From assembly GCA_900465915.1 (NCBI GenBank), contig UBKJ01000012.1:122625-186624 (forward strand): 64,000 nucleotides of DNA. Reading direction: 5' to 3'. The notes beneath the pieces were generated by a model that saw only the letters and a list, made by a program, of their open reading frames with translations, made no database searches and was not told the DNA's origin. Source of the stretch: Hyphomicrobiales bacterium. Lineage in GTDB: Bacteria > Pseudomonadota > Alphaproteobacteria > Rhizobiales > Rhizobiaceae. Position numbers and translations under genes: made by a program. Shown here one piece after another: positions 34,854 through 43,017 of the stretch (the first letter of the stretch is position 1; each line of letters begins with the position of its first letter).

Positions 34854-36805
34854 CGGACGATGGACACTTTGCTGGAGCCGGCGGCCGTGCTGGCGACGCA
34901 TTGCGAGGCGGCCGCCGTGCCGCCCGTCAAGGTGATGTGCGTGGCGATGGGCTGGAAGCACTGGCTGGAGCTGAGCCCGCTGGCGTTGGCGCCGCCGCTC
35001 ATCGTCAACGGACCGTAAGGGAAATAGAGCGCGCCGGAGATGACGCCGCCCGAGCCGCCCTCGGCGAAGATCGCGCCGCCCGTCCGCGTCGAGTCCTGCG
35101 GGCCGATGACGGCGAGGTTGGCCGTCGCGCCGCTGGTCGGCGCGGTCAGGACCACGCCGCTATAGCCCGCCGACACGCAGAAGACGGAGCCGCTGCAACT
35201 GCCCGAATTGGAGGTCTGCTTCCCCGACAGCACCAGCGTGACGTTGTTGCCGGTGACCGAGGTGGTTCCGTTGCAGGATGCGCCTCCGCCGCCGCCATTG
35301 GCGCCGAGCGCGAAATAGCCGTTGACCGTGTAGACGCCCGCGCCCATCGCGATGCTGCCCGCTGCGAGCACGTTGCCGTTGATGTCGTGATTGGTCGTCG
35401 CCGGGATGGCGAGGCAGCTTGAGCCGCCGCCGCCGTTGATATTGCCGTTGAGCTGGAACGTCGTCGCATTGAACATATAGACGGATCCGCTGCCGCCGAT
35501 GGTTATGGCGTCGCCGGTGCTTGCAGGGCCGATCTGGTAGCTGTTGCCCGAGCCGGAGCCGAGCGTGAGCGTGGCGCCGCCCGTGTTGTCGATGCCGCCG
35601 GGCAGCACGAAGGTGCTCGGTCCGCCGAAGGTCAGCGTATACGTGTTGCAGATGCTGGCCGTGGGGCCGCCGTTGCAAGCCGTCGTGCCGCGTCCGATCC
35701 GGAAGGTCCCGGCGCCGAATGTCACCGAACCGCCGCCGGCGGTCGATATGCCCTGCGCTATGTTGTAGACGCCGGGGCCGAAATTCATCGGTGAGCCGCC
35801 GGCTCCGGTGATGGAGCCGGAGAAATTATAGACCGTCGTGGCGGCGCCGTTCAGGGCGAAATTGAGAGTGATGCCGCCGCCCAAGGAGATGCTGCCAAAA
35901 TTGACCGTGGTTTTCTTGCTGCAATCCACGGTCCAGACGGGGCTGGACCATGTCGCGGTGCAGCCTGCGGCGGCAATAGCGTTTTTTGTGGTGTCCGTTC
36001 CTGACCAGTCGAATCTGATGTCCGTACCAGTCGGAATGGTCGGCAGCGCCGGAATGCTCTGCGCGCTGACGGTGGCGATGCGCGCGGCGGCGTTGGCGAC
36101 GGCGGTGCTGTTGGCCAGCGGGTCGGGCGTCGACTGCTTGACCGGGGTGACGTTCTGGCCGGAGCTGTTCACCAGCGTGGCCTGGTAGGGGCAGACGGAG
36201 GGCGCGGCGGCGGAATTATAGGTCGCGCCAAGCGCCGTGACCTTGACGCCGCAAGGCAGCGTCAGCCCGCTATTGGAGTTGACGGTGCAGGTGGGGGCGG
36301 AGATCTGCGCGCCGCCGCTGAGGGTGACGCCGGTCTCGCTCGGGCTCAGCGCCAGGATGCAGCCCGGCGTCGGGTTGGAGGCGATCTGCGCCGTCGCGGC
36401 CGCGGTGATGGTCAGGTTGGAGGTGAAGCCTAGCGCCCGCGCCAAAAACGGCGTCTGGTTGACGCTGATCGAGACGTTGACGGCTTGCGCGCTGGCGCTT
36501 TTGGGCGAGGTGACGAGGCTGACGCCGACATTGCCCGACGCGACGACGTTGAGGCTCGCCACGTTCAGCGCCGTCGCCTGCATCTGCTGCGAGGACTTGT
36601 TGACCGCATAGGCCAGCGCGCCGGCATAGGCCGACAGGTCCGCGGTGCGCTGGAGGCTGGCCTTGGTGGCGATCGCCGAGCCGAATTCGGCCACCAGCGA
36701 CGCGACGCCGATGACGATCGGCAGCGCGATCGCGCAGATGACGAGCACGCTGCCCCGCCTGTCCGACCGGAAGCCGGACGTCTTCAGCCTGAATCTGGAA
36801 ATCAT
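34850..36805 (-). CDS. TadG-like pilus-assembly protein with long Gly/Ser/Thr-rich passenger
   Basis: A 651-residue membrane-anchored protein. The N-terminus has the Tad motif RGSVLVICAIALPIVIGVAS, a single membrane helix, then TKASLQRTADLSAYAGALAY, which is the TadE/G-like region. From about residue 160 a long exported part follows, rich in Gly, Ser and Thr with VTLSGGAQISAPTC-type repeats and about a dozen cysteines; it looks like a parallel beta-helix. No von Willebrand A domain was seen, unlike standard TadG. ATG at 36805 follows AAGGG. It heads the three-gene unit. Confidence 0.85.
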   Translation of the reverse strand: MISRFRLKTSGFRSDRRGSVLVICAIALPIVIGVASLVAEFGSAIATKASLQRTADLSAYAGALAYAVNKSSQQMQATALNVASLNVVASGNVGVSLVTSPKSASAQAVNVSISVNQTPFLARALGFTSNLTITAAATAQIASNPTPGCILALSPSETGVTLSGGAQISAPTCTVNSNSGLTLPCGVKVTALGATYNSAAAPSVCPYQATLVNSSGQNVTPVKQSTPDPLANSTAVANAAARIATVSAQSIPALPTIPTGTDIRFDWSGTDTTKNAIAAAGCTATWSSPVWTVDCSKKTTVNFGSISLGGGITLNFALNGAATTVYNFSGSITGAGGSPMNFGPGVYNIAQGISTAGGGSVTFGAGTFRIGRGTTACNGGPTASICNTYTLTFGGPSTFVLPGGIDNTGGATLTLGSGSGNSYQIGPASTGDAITIGGSGSVYMFNATTFQLNGNINGGGGSSCLAIPATTNHDINGNVLAAGSIAMGAGVYTVNGYFALGANGGGGGASCNGTTSVTGNNVTLVLSGKQTSNSGSCSGSVFCVSAGYSGVVLTAPTSGATANLAVIGPQDSTRTGGAIFAEGGSGGVISGALYFPYGPLTMSGGANASGLSSSQCFQPIATHITLTGGTAAASQCVASTAAGSSKVSIVR

Positions 36806-36879
36806 GCGCCACACCCTTTCGCGGGCCAGCATAGCCGCGATGGGTTAAGAATCTTGCGCGGAAGCAAGGCGGAAAGACG

Positions 36880-37266
36880 TCAGCGCGCGGGAAAAAACGC
36901 GTCGAATTGCGCGGTCAGATAGGCGCGGTCGAAAGGCTTGAGGATATAGCCGTCGGCCCCGGCGCGCTTGGCGCGCATGATGCGCGAAAGGTCCAGCTCG
37001 TAGAGGCACATGACGATGAAGGCGCGGTCGCCGCCGGGCAGGGCGCGCAGCTGCGTCAGGAGGTCCACCGGGGTCGCGTCGGGCAGGTCGGCGTCGAGCA
37101 TCACCACGTCCGGCCGGTGATGGCGGAACAGCGCCAGCGCCTCGCGCCCCGTCGCCGCCTCGCCGAAATCCGCGTAGCGGTCCGCGAGGATGCGGCGGGC
37201 GACCTTCCGGATCACCGAGGAATCGTCCACCAGAAGGCAATAGCCCTTCGCTTCGTCGTCCGCCAT
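36880..37266 (-). CDS. Single-domain response regulator downstream of chpT
   Basis: A 128-residue stand-alone receiver. Acidic residues Asp14 and Asp15, phospho-acceptor Asp58 (VVMLDADLPD) and the conserved Lys in ILKPFDRAYL are in place. No output domain follows, so it acts by protein contact, like DivK or CpdR. It sits 91 bp downstream of chpT on the same strand. In CckA/ChpT systems ChpT passes phosphate to CtrA and CpdR, so a local receiver is a natural third partner, but sequence alone does not prove it. Confidence 0.88.
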   Translation of the reverse strand: MADDEAKGYCLLVDDSSVIRKVARRILADRYADFGEAATGREALALFRHHRPDVVMLDADLPDATPVDLLTQLRALPGGDRAFIVMCLYELDLSRIMRAKRAGADGYILKPFDRAYLTAQFDAFFPAR

Positions 37267-37357
37267 GTCGTTCCCCGTCGGCGCGGGCGTGAAACCCGGC
37301 TGCATCCCTCACGGAACTGATAGCGGCTTTGGCCGCCCGGTTCCAGTGGGCAAGGCG

Positions 37358-37987
37358 TCATTCGGCGGCGAAAACGATGTCTTCCGCCGTGGCGTGGATG
37401 GAGATGGTCATGCCGGCTTCCTGCGCGAGCAGCAGCGTGTAATAGGGCTGCACAGAATGGGCGTCGATCGGCTCTTCCGGCGTTGCGCCCGAATGCAGCT
37501 CCAGGAACTTCGGCGGCACGCGCAGCATGCGGCCCTTGGCGGTGATGGTGAAGCGCGGATTGTCGTCCGGGTTCTCCACCCGCACGGCCAGCGAGCCGCC
37601 GCGCGGAATGGCGGCGTTGCCGATCAAAAGCAGATTGAGAAGCAGCTTCACCTTGTTCTTGGGCAGGAAGGCGCGCGGCGCGTCCCAGCTCAACTCCGGC
37701 TTCTCGTTCTTGAAATATTCGGTGGCCACGTTCTGCGCGTCGCCGGTGTCGATCTGCACCCCGGCCGAGCCGGCCGCGCCGAAGGCGATGCGGGCGAATT
37801 GCAGCCGGGCCGAGGCGTTGCGCGCGCTGGACTTGATCAGCGCCATCGCGTCCTCGTCCGCCCCGCCTTCGTCCAGCAGCTCCAGCCCGTTGTTGATCGC
37901 GCCGACCGGCGAGATGATGTCGTGGCAGATTCGGCTGCACAGAAGCGCGCCGAGATCGAGCGCGGAAAGGGTGACGGACAGCGACAT
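37358..37987 (-). CDS. chpT: Histidine phosphotransferase ChpT
   Basis: ChpT, 209 residues, receives phosphate from CckA and passes it to CtrA and CpdR. It is a pseudo-histidine-kinase: the helical hairpin with His22 (LLCSRICHDIISPVGAINNG) is followed by a degenerate ATPase-like domain that does not bind ATP. Start ATG at 37987 follows CGGAG. The gene is divergent from eipA, with 250 bp between them, an arrangement also known from Brucella. Together with ctrA at 21.4 kb it gives two steps of the cell-cycle phosphorelay in this window. Confidence 0.96.
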   Translation of the reverse strand: MSLSVTLSALDLGALLCSRICHDIISPVGAINNGLELLDEGGADEDAMALIKSSARNASARLQFARIAFGAAGSAGVQIDTGDAQNVATEYFKNEKPELSWDAPRAFLPKNKVKLLLNLLLIGNAAIPRGGSLAVRVENPDDNPRFTITAKGRMLRVPPKFLELHSGATPEEPIDAHSVQPYYTLLLAQEAGMTISIHATAEDIVFAAE

Positions 37988-38128
37988 GCGGGTTTCTCCG
38001 GAATAGCGGGCGAATCGCCCCGAATAGCGGGCCTTCTGGATACACGGCCTGTCCGCGCGCCGCAACCGAGGCGCGCTCCGGCCGCCATCCTATGGCCGAA
38101 ATTCGGCGCATAAATATTTGCACAAGGA

Positions 38129-38153
38129 TTTCGCGTTAACCTTGATGCGATTC
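38129..38153. promoter_or_regulatory. CtrA half-site and GANTC in the chpT-eipA intergenic region
   Basis: GTTAACC at 38135-38141 is a CtrA half-site and GATTC at 38149-38153 a CcrM site. No complete TTAA-N7-TTAA is present. The pairing resembles promoters tuned by both CtrA and methylation, but this is a weak call. Confidence 0.4.
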
Positions 38154-38237
38154 GGCCAGATCGTCCGCAAGAGACGGCGGCCGGCCCTTCATAACAGGAC
38201 CGTCAGACAGAGGCAGCGTAGCCAAAAGGAATAGTCA

Positions 38238-38834
38238 ATGGCCATGCCAATCCTGTCGCGTTCAGGCTTCCGCGGCGTCACGCTTTTCACGGCGTTTCTC
38301 GCGGCCCTGATCATTTCCGCAGTCGCCGCGCCGATCCAGGCCCGCGCGCAAAACACCTATACGTCCGAAGAGATCGTCGAATCCGGCCACCGCTTCTTCG
38401 GCTCCGCCTCGGGCGGGATCGCCAGCGTCGTCGAGAAGGTTTTTCAGAAATTCGGCCTGCCCAACGGCTACATCCTGGGCGAGGAGGGCTCGGGCGCCTT
38501 CATCGGCGGCCTGACCTATGGCGAAGGCACGCTCTACACCAAGAACGCCGGCGACCACAAAACCTTCTGGCAGGGGCCGTCGCTGGGCTGGGATTTCGGC
38601 GGGCAGGGCTCGCGCGTCATGATGCTGGTCTATAATCTCGACGACGTGCAGAACCTCTACGGCCGCTACGCCGGCGTGGCGGGCTCGGCCTATGTCATCG
38701 CGGGGGCCGGCTTCAACGTGCTCAAGCGCGAGAATATCGTGCTGGTGCCCATCCGCACCGGCGTGGGCGCGCGGCTCGGCGTCAATTTCGGCTATCTGAA
38801 ACTTTCGGCCGCGCCGACCTGGAATCCATTTTAG
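38238..38834 (+). CDS. eipA: Envelope integrity protein EipA (DUF1134)
   Basis: A 198-residue periplasmic protein of the DUF1134/EipA family, which in Brucella supports cell-envelope integrity and stress resistance. A signal peptide ends near residue 37 (PIQARAQ). The single beta-barrel-like domain shows GYILGEEGSGAFIGGLTYGE, LGWDFGGQGSRVMMLVYNLD and the end APTWNPF, all strongly conserved. The divergent chpT neighbour is the same as in Brucella, where the promoter region is reported to be CtrA-controlled. ATG at 38238 follows AAAAGGA. Confidence 0.95.
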   Translation: MAMPILSRSGFRGVTLFTAFLAALIISAVAAPIQARAQNTYTSEEIVESGHRFFGSASGGIASVVEKVFQKFGLPNGYILGEEGSGAFIGGLTYGEGTLYTKNAGDHKTFWQGPSLGWDFGGQGSRVMMLVYNLDDVQNLYGRYAGVAGSAYVIAGAGFNVLKRENIVLVPIRTGVGARLGVNFGYLKLSAAPTWNPF

Positions 38835-38916
38835 GCTTGCGGGAAAGCCCGGCCTTTTCGCATTATGACGAACAGCCGGCCATGGGGCCGGCCTTCGCTA
38901 TCGCCCGTGGGAAGCC

Positions 38917-39852
38917 GTGATCCAGTCCGCGCTATTTTTCATTCTCGGCCTGCTGGTGGCGATCTTCTTCGTCATCCTGCTGGGGCCGTCGGTCTGGCGG
39001 CGCGCCTTCTTCCTGGCGCGGCGGCAGGCGCAGGCCGAATTGCCGATGACGCTGGCCGAGATCCGCGCCGACCGCGACGGGCTGCGCGCCGAGCACGCCG
39101 TCGCCGCCAGCCGGCTAGAGGGCCGCCTGCGGCTGGAGCGGGAGAAATCCGCCGAGCAGCAGGTGACCATCGGACGGCAATATGAGGAATTGAAGCGCGT
39201 GCCGCTTCTGGAGAACCAGCTCGCCGAGCTGGGCCGGACGCTGGGCGATCAGGAGAAGGCCGCGCAGGAGACCGCCGCCGCCCGCGACGAGGCGCTGGAG
39301 AAGGCGGCCATCGTGCAGGCCGAGCTGGAGCGGCTGCAAAGCCACCTGTCCGCCATGGAAGGGTTGACCGACACGCTGCGCGCGGAAGCGGCGGCGAGGG
39401 AGGCGGACGTCGTCCGCCTGACGAAAGAGATGAACGACATGCGCCATGACCGCAGCCAGGCCGCCACGCGCTACAACGCGCTGTCGAGCGAATTGACCGC
39501 CGCCCAGACCGAATTGAAAACCGAGAAGCGCCGCAGCGCCGATCTGCAGCAGCGGCTGGAGAAGCTGATCTCGCAATTGTCCGACGCGCAGGAAAAGGCC
39601 GAGCGCCTCGCCCGCTCCGGCGCGGCGAAAGACGACACGGCCGCCTCGGCGGAAGTGGCGCGCGAGAACGCGGCGCTGCGCGAGGAGATGGCCTCCATCG
39701 CCGCCGGCATGGTGGCGAAGACCGCCGCGCGCGAAGGCCCCGATTCGCCGCTGCGCGCCATTCTGCAGACCGGCGCGCCGACGCCGAAGACCAACGTCTT
39801 CGGCAAGCGGACCCTCGCCAACCGAATCAAGGATCTGCAGGGCGACGACTGA
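38917..39852 (+). CDS. Membrane-anchored coiled-coil protein, unknown
   Basis: A 311-residue protein beginning with one membrane helix (MIQSALFFILGLLVAIFFVI) and then a long cytoplasmic or periplasmic coiled coil (residues about 40-260) rich in Glu, Ala, Arg and Gln. The C-terminal end (VFGKRTLANRIKDLQGDD) is basic. The start is GTG at 38917. It lies 82 bp after eipA on the same strand and is probably co-expressed. I know the family only as hypothetical proteins of Rhizobiales. Confidence 0.78.
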   Translation: MIQSALFFILGLLVAIFFVILLGPSVWRRAFFLARRQAQAELPMTLAEIRADRDGLRAEHAVAASRLEGRLRLEREKSAEQQVTIGRQYEELKRVPLLENQLAELGRTLGDQEKAAQETAAARDEALEKAAIVQAELERLQSHLSAMEGLTDTLRAEAAAREADVVRLTKEMNDMRHDRSQAATRYNALSSELTAAQTELKTEKRRSADLQQRLEKLISQLSDAQEKAERLARSGAAKDDTAASAEVARENAALREEMASIAAGMVAKTAAREGPDSPLRAILQTGAPTPKTNVFGKRTLANRIKDLQGDD

Positions 39853-39878
39853 TCGCCGTCTCGAAACGTCGCAAAAGA

Positions 39879-39902
39879 AAACCGGCCCTTGCGGGCCGGT
39901 TT
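39879..39902 (+). terminator. Terminator between the coiled-coil gene and sciP
   Basis: AAACCGGCCC, TTGC loop, GGGCCGGTTT: a perfect 10-bp stem between two convergent genes, with A-rich and T-rich flanks, so it can serve both. Confidence 0.82.
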
Positions 39903-39931
39903 CGCGTTTTCGGACCGACCGGACGCGCCGG

Positions 39932-40207
39932 TCAGTGCCGATATTGCTGTATTCTCGTGGTCCTGAGCCCTGCCAGGCCATGCTCGTCGATCGAGGATTG
40001 CCAGGACAGGAACTCCTCCACCGTCAACGTGTAACGCTGGCATGCCTCCTCGAGGCTGAGCAGCCCGCCGCGAACGGCGGCGACGACTTCAGCCTTGCGG
40101 CGAATGACCCAGCGCCTCGTATTGGCGGGAGGGAGGTCCGCGATGGTCAGCGGGCTGCCATCGGGACCGATAACATACTTTATACGCGGTCTTACCAGAT
40201 CGGTCAT
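39932..40207 (-). CDS. sciP: SciP / DUF1153 family, CtrA-inhibitory protein
   Basis: A 91-residue helix-turn-helix protein. VIGPDGSPLTIADLPP, RRWVIRRKAEVVAAVRGG and SLEEACQRYTLTVEEFLSWQ are near-identical to my recollection of DUF1153 proteins, of which Caulobacter SciP is the studied member. SciP binds CtrA and blocks CtrA-dependent transcription in G1. A near-consensus CtrA site lies 58-72 bp upstream of the start. Start ATG at 40207. Confidence 0.92.
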   Translation of the reverse strand: MTDLVRPRIKYVIGPDGSPLTIADLPPANTRRWVIRRKAEVVAAVRGGLLSLEEACQRYTLTVEEFLSWQSSIDEHGLAGLRTTRIQQYRH

Positions 40208-40264
40208 TGTACTCTCTACACAACACTCAAGGACCTAATCGAAGACGAGACTAGCGCCACAGCT

Positions 40265-40279
40265 TTAAAAATTACCTAA
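40265..40279. promoter_or_regulatory. Near-consensus CtrA box upstream of sciP
   Basis: TTAA-AAATTAC-CTAA matches TTAA-N7-TTAA in seven of eight defined positions. It lies in the 239-bp divergent region between sciP and mnmA. In Caulobacter sciP is activated by CtrA. Confidence 0.65.
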
Positions 40280-40368
40280 GCCGTCGGTAACGCTCTGGTA
40301 AGACTTGAAAAAAAGCCACAAAGCCCGAGCCTTGCGCCCAGCGCATCGCGCCGATGCGCGCGGACGCC

Positions 40369-40407
40369 TTGGCAAAATGCCGCAGTTTGGCCTATATAGG
40401 CCCAAAC
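40369..40407 (+). promoter_or_regulatory. mnmA promoter with overlapping palindrome
   Basis: TTGGCA (40369-40374) and CTATAT (40392-40397) are 17 bp apart, a sigma-70 type promoter about 50 bp upstream of mnmA. The -10 box is centred in GGCCTATATAGGCC (14-bp perfect palindrome, 40389-40402), flanked by GTTT and AAAC arms. A repressor could bind there. Confidence 0.6.
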
Positions 40408-40446
40408 GAAGCGAGATGCAGGGCGCACGCCCGGAAGCTGGACATC

Positions 40447-41634
40447 ATGACCCTCAACAGCCTCGATCTGCCGGGACGGCCGGAAGACACCCGCGTGGTC
40501 GTCGCCATGTCGGGCGGCGTCGATTCGTCCGTCGTGGCCGGCATCCTCAAACAGGAAGGCTATGACGTCGTCGGCGTCACGCTGCAGCTTTACGACCATG
40601 GCGCGGCGGTGCACCGCGCCGGTTCCTGCTGCGCGGGGCAGGACATCGAGGACGCGCGCCGGGTGTCGGAAAGCCTCGGCATCCCGCATTACGTGCTGGA
40701 TTACGAGGCGCGCTTCCGCGAGGCGGTGATCGATCCCTTCGCCAATTCCTATGTCAGCGGCGAGACGCCGATCCCTTGCGTCTCCTGCAACCAGACCGTC
40801 AAGTTCGCCGACCTTTTGCAGACCGCGCGCGACCTCGGCGCCGACGCGCTCGCCACCGGCCATTACATCCGCAGCCGCGCCAACGGCGCGCATCGGTCGC
40901 TTTACCGCCCGGTCGACACCGACCGCGACCAGAGCTATTTCCTCTTCGCCACCACGCAGGAGCAGATCGACTATCTGCGCTTTCCGCTCGGTCACCTGCC
41001 CAAGGCGCAGGTGCGCGAGATCGCCGAGGAGATGGGCCTGACCGTGGCGCGGAAGCAGGACAGCCAGGACATCTGCTTCGTGCCGCAGGGCAAATATTCC
41101 GACATCATCTCGCGTCTCAAGCCCGAAGCGGCCAATCCGGGCGAGATCGTCCATATCGACGGCCGCGTGCTCGGCCGCCACGACGGCATCGTGCATTACA
41201 CGGTCGGCCAGCGGCGCGGCATCGGCGTCGCCACCGGCGAGCCGCTCTATGTCGTGCATCTCGACGCCGCGCAGGCGCGCGTCATCGTCGGCCCGCGCGA
41301 GGCGCTGGAGACGCACAAGGTGTTTTTGCGCGACGTCAACTGGCTCGGCGACGGCCCGCTCGACGCGCTGCCGCAGGGCGGCATGGAAGTCTTCGCCAAG
41401 GTGCGCTCGACGCGCCCGCCGCGCCCCGCCGTGCTGCATCACGCCGCCGGCCAGACCTGGGTGGAGCTGGTGGACGGCGAAAGCGGCATCGCGCCGGGCC
41501 AGGCCTGCGTGCTCTATTCCGACGACGGCGCCACGGCGCGCGTGTTCGGCGGCGGCTTCATCGCCCGCTCCGAGCGCGAGCCGCAGGCCGAGGAAATGCT
41601 GCGCCGCCTGGTGGCGGGCGCGACGGCGGCCTGA
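40447..41634 (+). CDS. mnmA: tRNA-specific 2-thiouridylase MnmA
   Basis: MnmA, 395 residues, thiolates U34 of tRNA-Lys, Glu and Gln. The PP-loop SGGVDSSV is at residues 22-29. Conserved catalytic-site stretches include [26 protein letters not shown] (first active-site Cys) and [15 protein letters not shown] (second Cys), then [13 protein letters not shown]. The length is that of the alphaproteobacterial form. I chose ATG at 40447 ([10 protein letters not shown]) because the longer frame start lies within the promoter region. It is divergent from sciP and convergent with a SpoU methyltransferase gene. Confidence 0.97.
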   Translation: MTLNSLDLPGRPEDTRVVVAMSGGVDSSVVAGILKQEGYDVVGVTLQLYDHGAAVHRAGSCCAGQDIEDARRVSESLGIPHYVLDYEARFREAVIDPFANSYVSGETPIPCVSCNQTVKFADLLQTARDLGADALATGHYIRSRANGAHRSLYRPVDTDRDQSYFLFATTQEQIDYLRFPLGHLPKAQVREIAEEMGLTVARKQDSQDICFVPQGKYSDIISRLKPEAANPGEIVHIDGRVLGRHDGIVHYTVGQRRGIGVATGEPLYVVHLDAAQARVIVGPREALETHKVFLRDVNWLGDGPLDALPQGGMEVFAKVRSTRPPRPAVLHHAAGQTWVELVDGESGIAPGQACVLYSDDGATARVFGGGFIARSEREPQAEEMLRRLVAGATAA

Positions 41635-41641
41635 AAACGTT

Positions 41642-42472
41642 CTAGCTGAAACGGCTGAAGCGCGACAAGGCGATGCCGGAGGCGGTGGCGACGTTGAGGC
41701 TGTCGAAGGCGGCCGACATGGGGATGCGCGCGCCGTCGAGACGGTCCAGGAGCCGCTGCGGCAGGCCTTCGCCCTCCGTGCCCAGAAGCAGCGCCTGGCG
41801 CTCATGCGCCGGGCAGTCGTAGAGGCTCGTCGGCGCCGAGGGGCTCAGCGCCAGCAGGCGGAAGCCCGCTTCCTGCAAGGCCTCGACGATGCGGTCGATG
41901 GGGCCGCCGCGGAAATAGGGGATCTTCAGCGTCGCGCCGACCGAAACCCGGATCGCCTTGCGGTAGAGCGGGTCGCAGCAGGTCTCGTCCATCAGCACGC
42001 AATCGGATTCGAAGGCGGCGGCGTTGCGGAAGATCGAGCCGACATTGTCGTGGTTGGAAATGCCGCACAGCACCGTCACCAGCGCGCGGGCGGGCAGGGC
42101 AGCGATCATAGCTTCAAGTGGGACGGGCGGCTTGCGGCGTCCGACCGCCAGCACGCCGCGATGGACGTGGAAGCCGGCGACGGCGTCCATCACGCTCTGC
42201 GGAACGGAGTAGACCGGGGTCGCCTCGGGCAGGCGTGCGAGCTGGGCGGCGAGGCCGGGCAGGCGGTTTTCGAGCACCAGGACCGATTCCGTCTCGAAGC
42301 GCGCCGCCGACGAGAACAACACGTTGAGCACCACCTTGCCCTCGGCGATGAAACGCTGCTCGCGGCCGACCAGGTCCTTTTCACGGATGTCGCGATAGAG
42401 CGCCAGCCGGGGATCGCCGGCGTCGTCGATTGCGAGGACGCAGCCATGCGGTTGAGGTGTATCGTCCTTCAT
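41642..42472 (-). CDS. SpoU/TrmH-family RNA 2'-O-methyltransferase
   Basis: A 276-residue SPOUT methyltransferase acting on rRNA or tRNA. The three motifs are present: NHDNVGSIFRNAAAFESD (motif 1), LLLGTEGEGLPQRLL (motif 2) and LNVATASGIALSRFS (motif 3). An N-terminal substrate-binding domain covers residues 1-110. Target nucleotide unknown. Start ATG at 42472. The 3' end is seven bases from the mnmA stop. Confidence 0.92.
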   Translation of the reverse strand: MKDDTPQPHGCVLAIDDAGDPRLALYRDIREKDLVGREQRFIAEGKVVLNVLFSSAARFETESVLVLENRLPGLAAQLARLPEATPVYSVPQSVMDAVAGFHVHRGVLAVGRRKPPVPLEAMIAALPARALVTVLCGISNHDNVGSIFRNAAAFESDCVLMDETCCDPLYRKAIRVSVGATLKIPYFRGGPIDRIVEALQEAGFRLLALSPSAPTSLYDCPAHERQALLLGTEGEGLPQRLLDRLDGARIPMSAAFDSLNVATASGIALSRFSRFS

Positions 42473-42500
42473 CGCACGGCTGCGGCCTCGTCATGCGGGT

Positions 42501-42851
42501 TTAAGTATGCGCCGCCACCGTGTTCAGCTCGCGTCGACGCGGCGCGGGGTCCATGTAAAGACTGGACAGCGTCGATAGCATCAACTCGATATGCGGTGAA
42601 GACACAATGTAATAAATCGTCTGCGCGTCGCGCCGGGTCGAAACGAGATCGAGCGCCCGGAGCTTGGCCAGATGCTGCGAGAGGGCCGATTAGCTGAGGT
42701 CGATGGCTTTCGCCAGCGCCCCGACCGACATTTCATTGTGAAGTAATTTGCAAAGTATAAGTAATCTTTTATTATTCGCCAGGGCGGAAAGAAAATCCGC
42801 TGCCCGATCGACGTTTTCTGTCAAATCGATAAAAGTATCATTGCTGTTCAT
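42501..42851 (-). pseudogene. ArsR-family regulator interrupted by a TAA stop (NolR-like)
   Basis: An ArsR-type gene split by one in-frame TAA at 42690-42692. The N-terminal part reads FLSALANNKRLLILCKLLHN and AKAIDLS, then the stop, then SALSQHLAKLRALDLVSTRR and DAQTIYYIVSSPHIELML in the same frame to a normal TAA at 42501-42503. Intact relatives, such as rhizobial NolR, have LSQSALSQHLAKLRALDLV, so the stop sits exactly where Gln belongs; CAA to TAA is one base change. The recognition helix is lost in the short product, so it is inactive unless the stop is read through or is a sequencing error. All other features are intact, which suggests a recent event. Confidence 0.85.
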
Positions 42852-42974
42852 TTGCGGCCATACCCCCGTAAGACTGCATTTGGTTGAAGACAACGCCGCC
42901 ACGCTCTGTGGTTGCGCCGCTTTAAATTAATCGTCAACCGTGGGTTTGAAAAGGCCTTGCTTAAATTCACCACC

Positions 42975-42996
42975 GGACAAAATCGGCGTTTTGTCC
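42975..42996. other. Inverted repeat downstream of hugZ
   Basis: GGACAAAA-TCGGCG-TTTTGTCC, a perfect 8-bp stem with a six-base loop, 22 bp past the hugZ stop on its downstream side. It may end hugZ transcription, although the T-run is inside the stem. Confidence 0.45.
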
Positions 42997-43017
42997 CAAA
43001 AGAAATGCGGTTTTGTT

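Noticed and set aside
42690..42902. A complete short ArsR-like protein ending at 42690
   Set aside because: The same frame continues after the stop with the rest of the conserved ArsR domain, so this is a broken gene and not a natural short protein.
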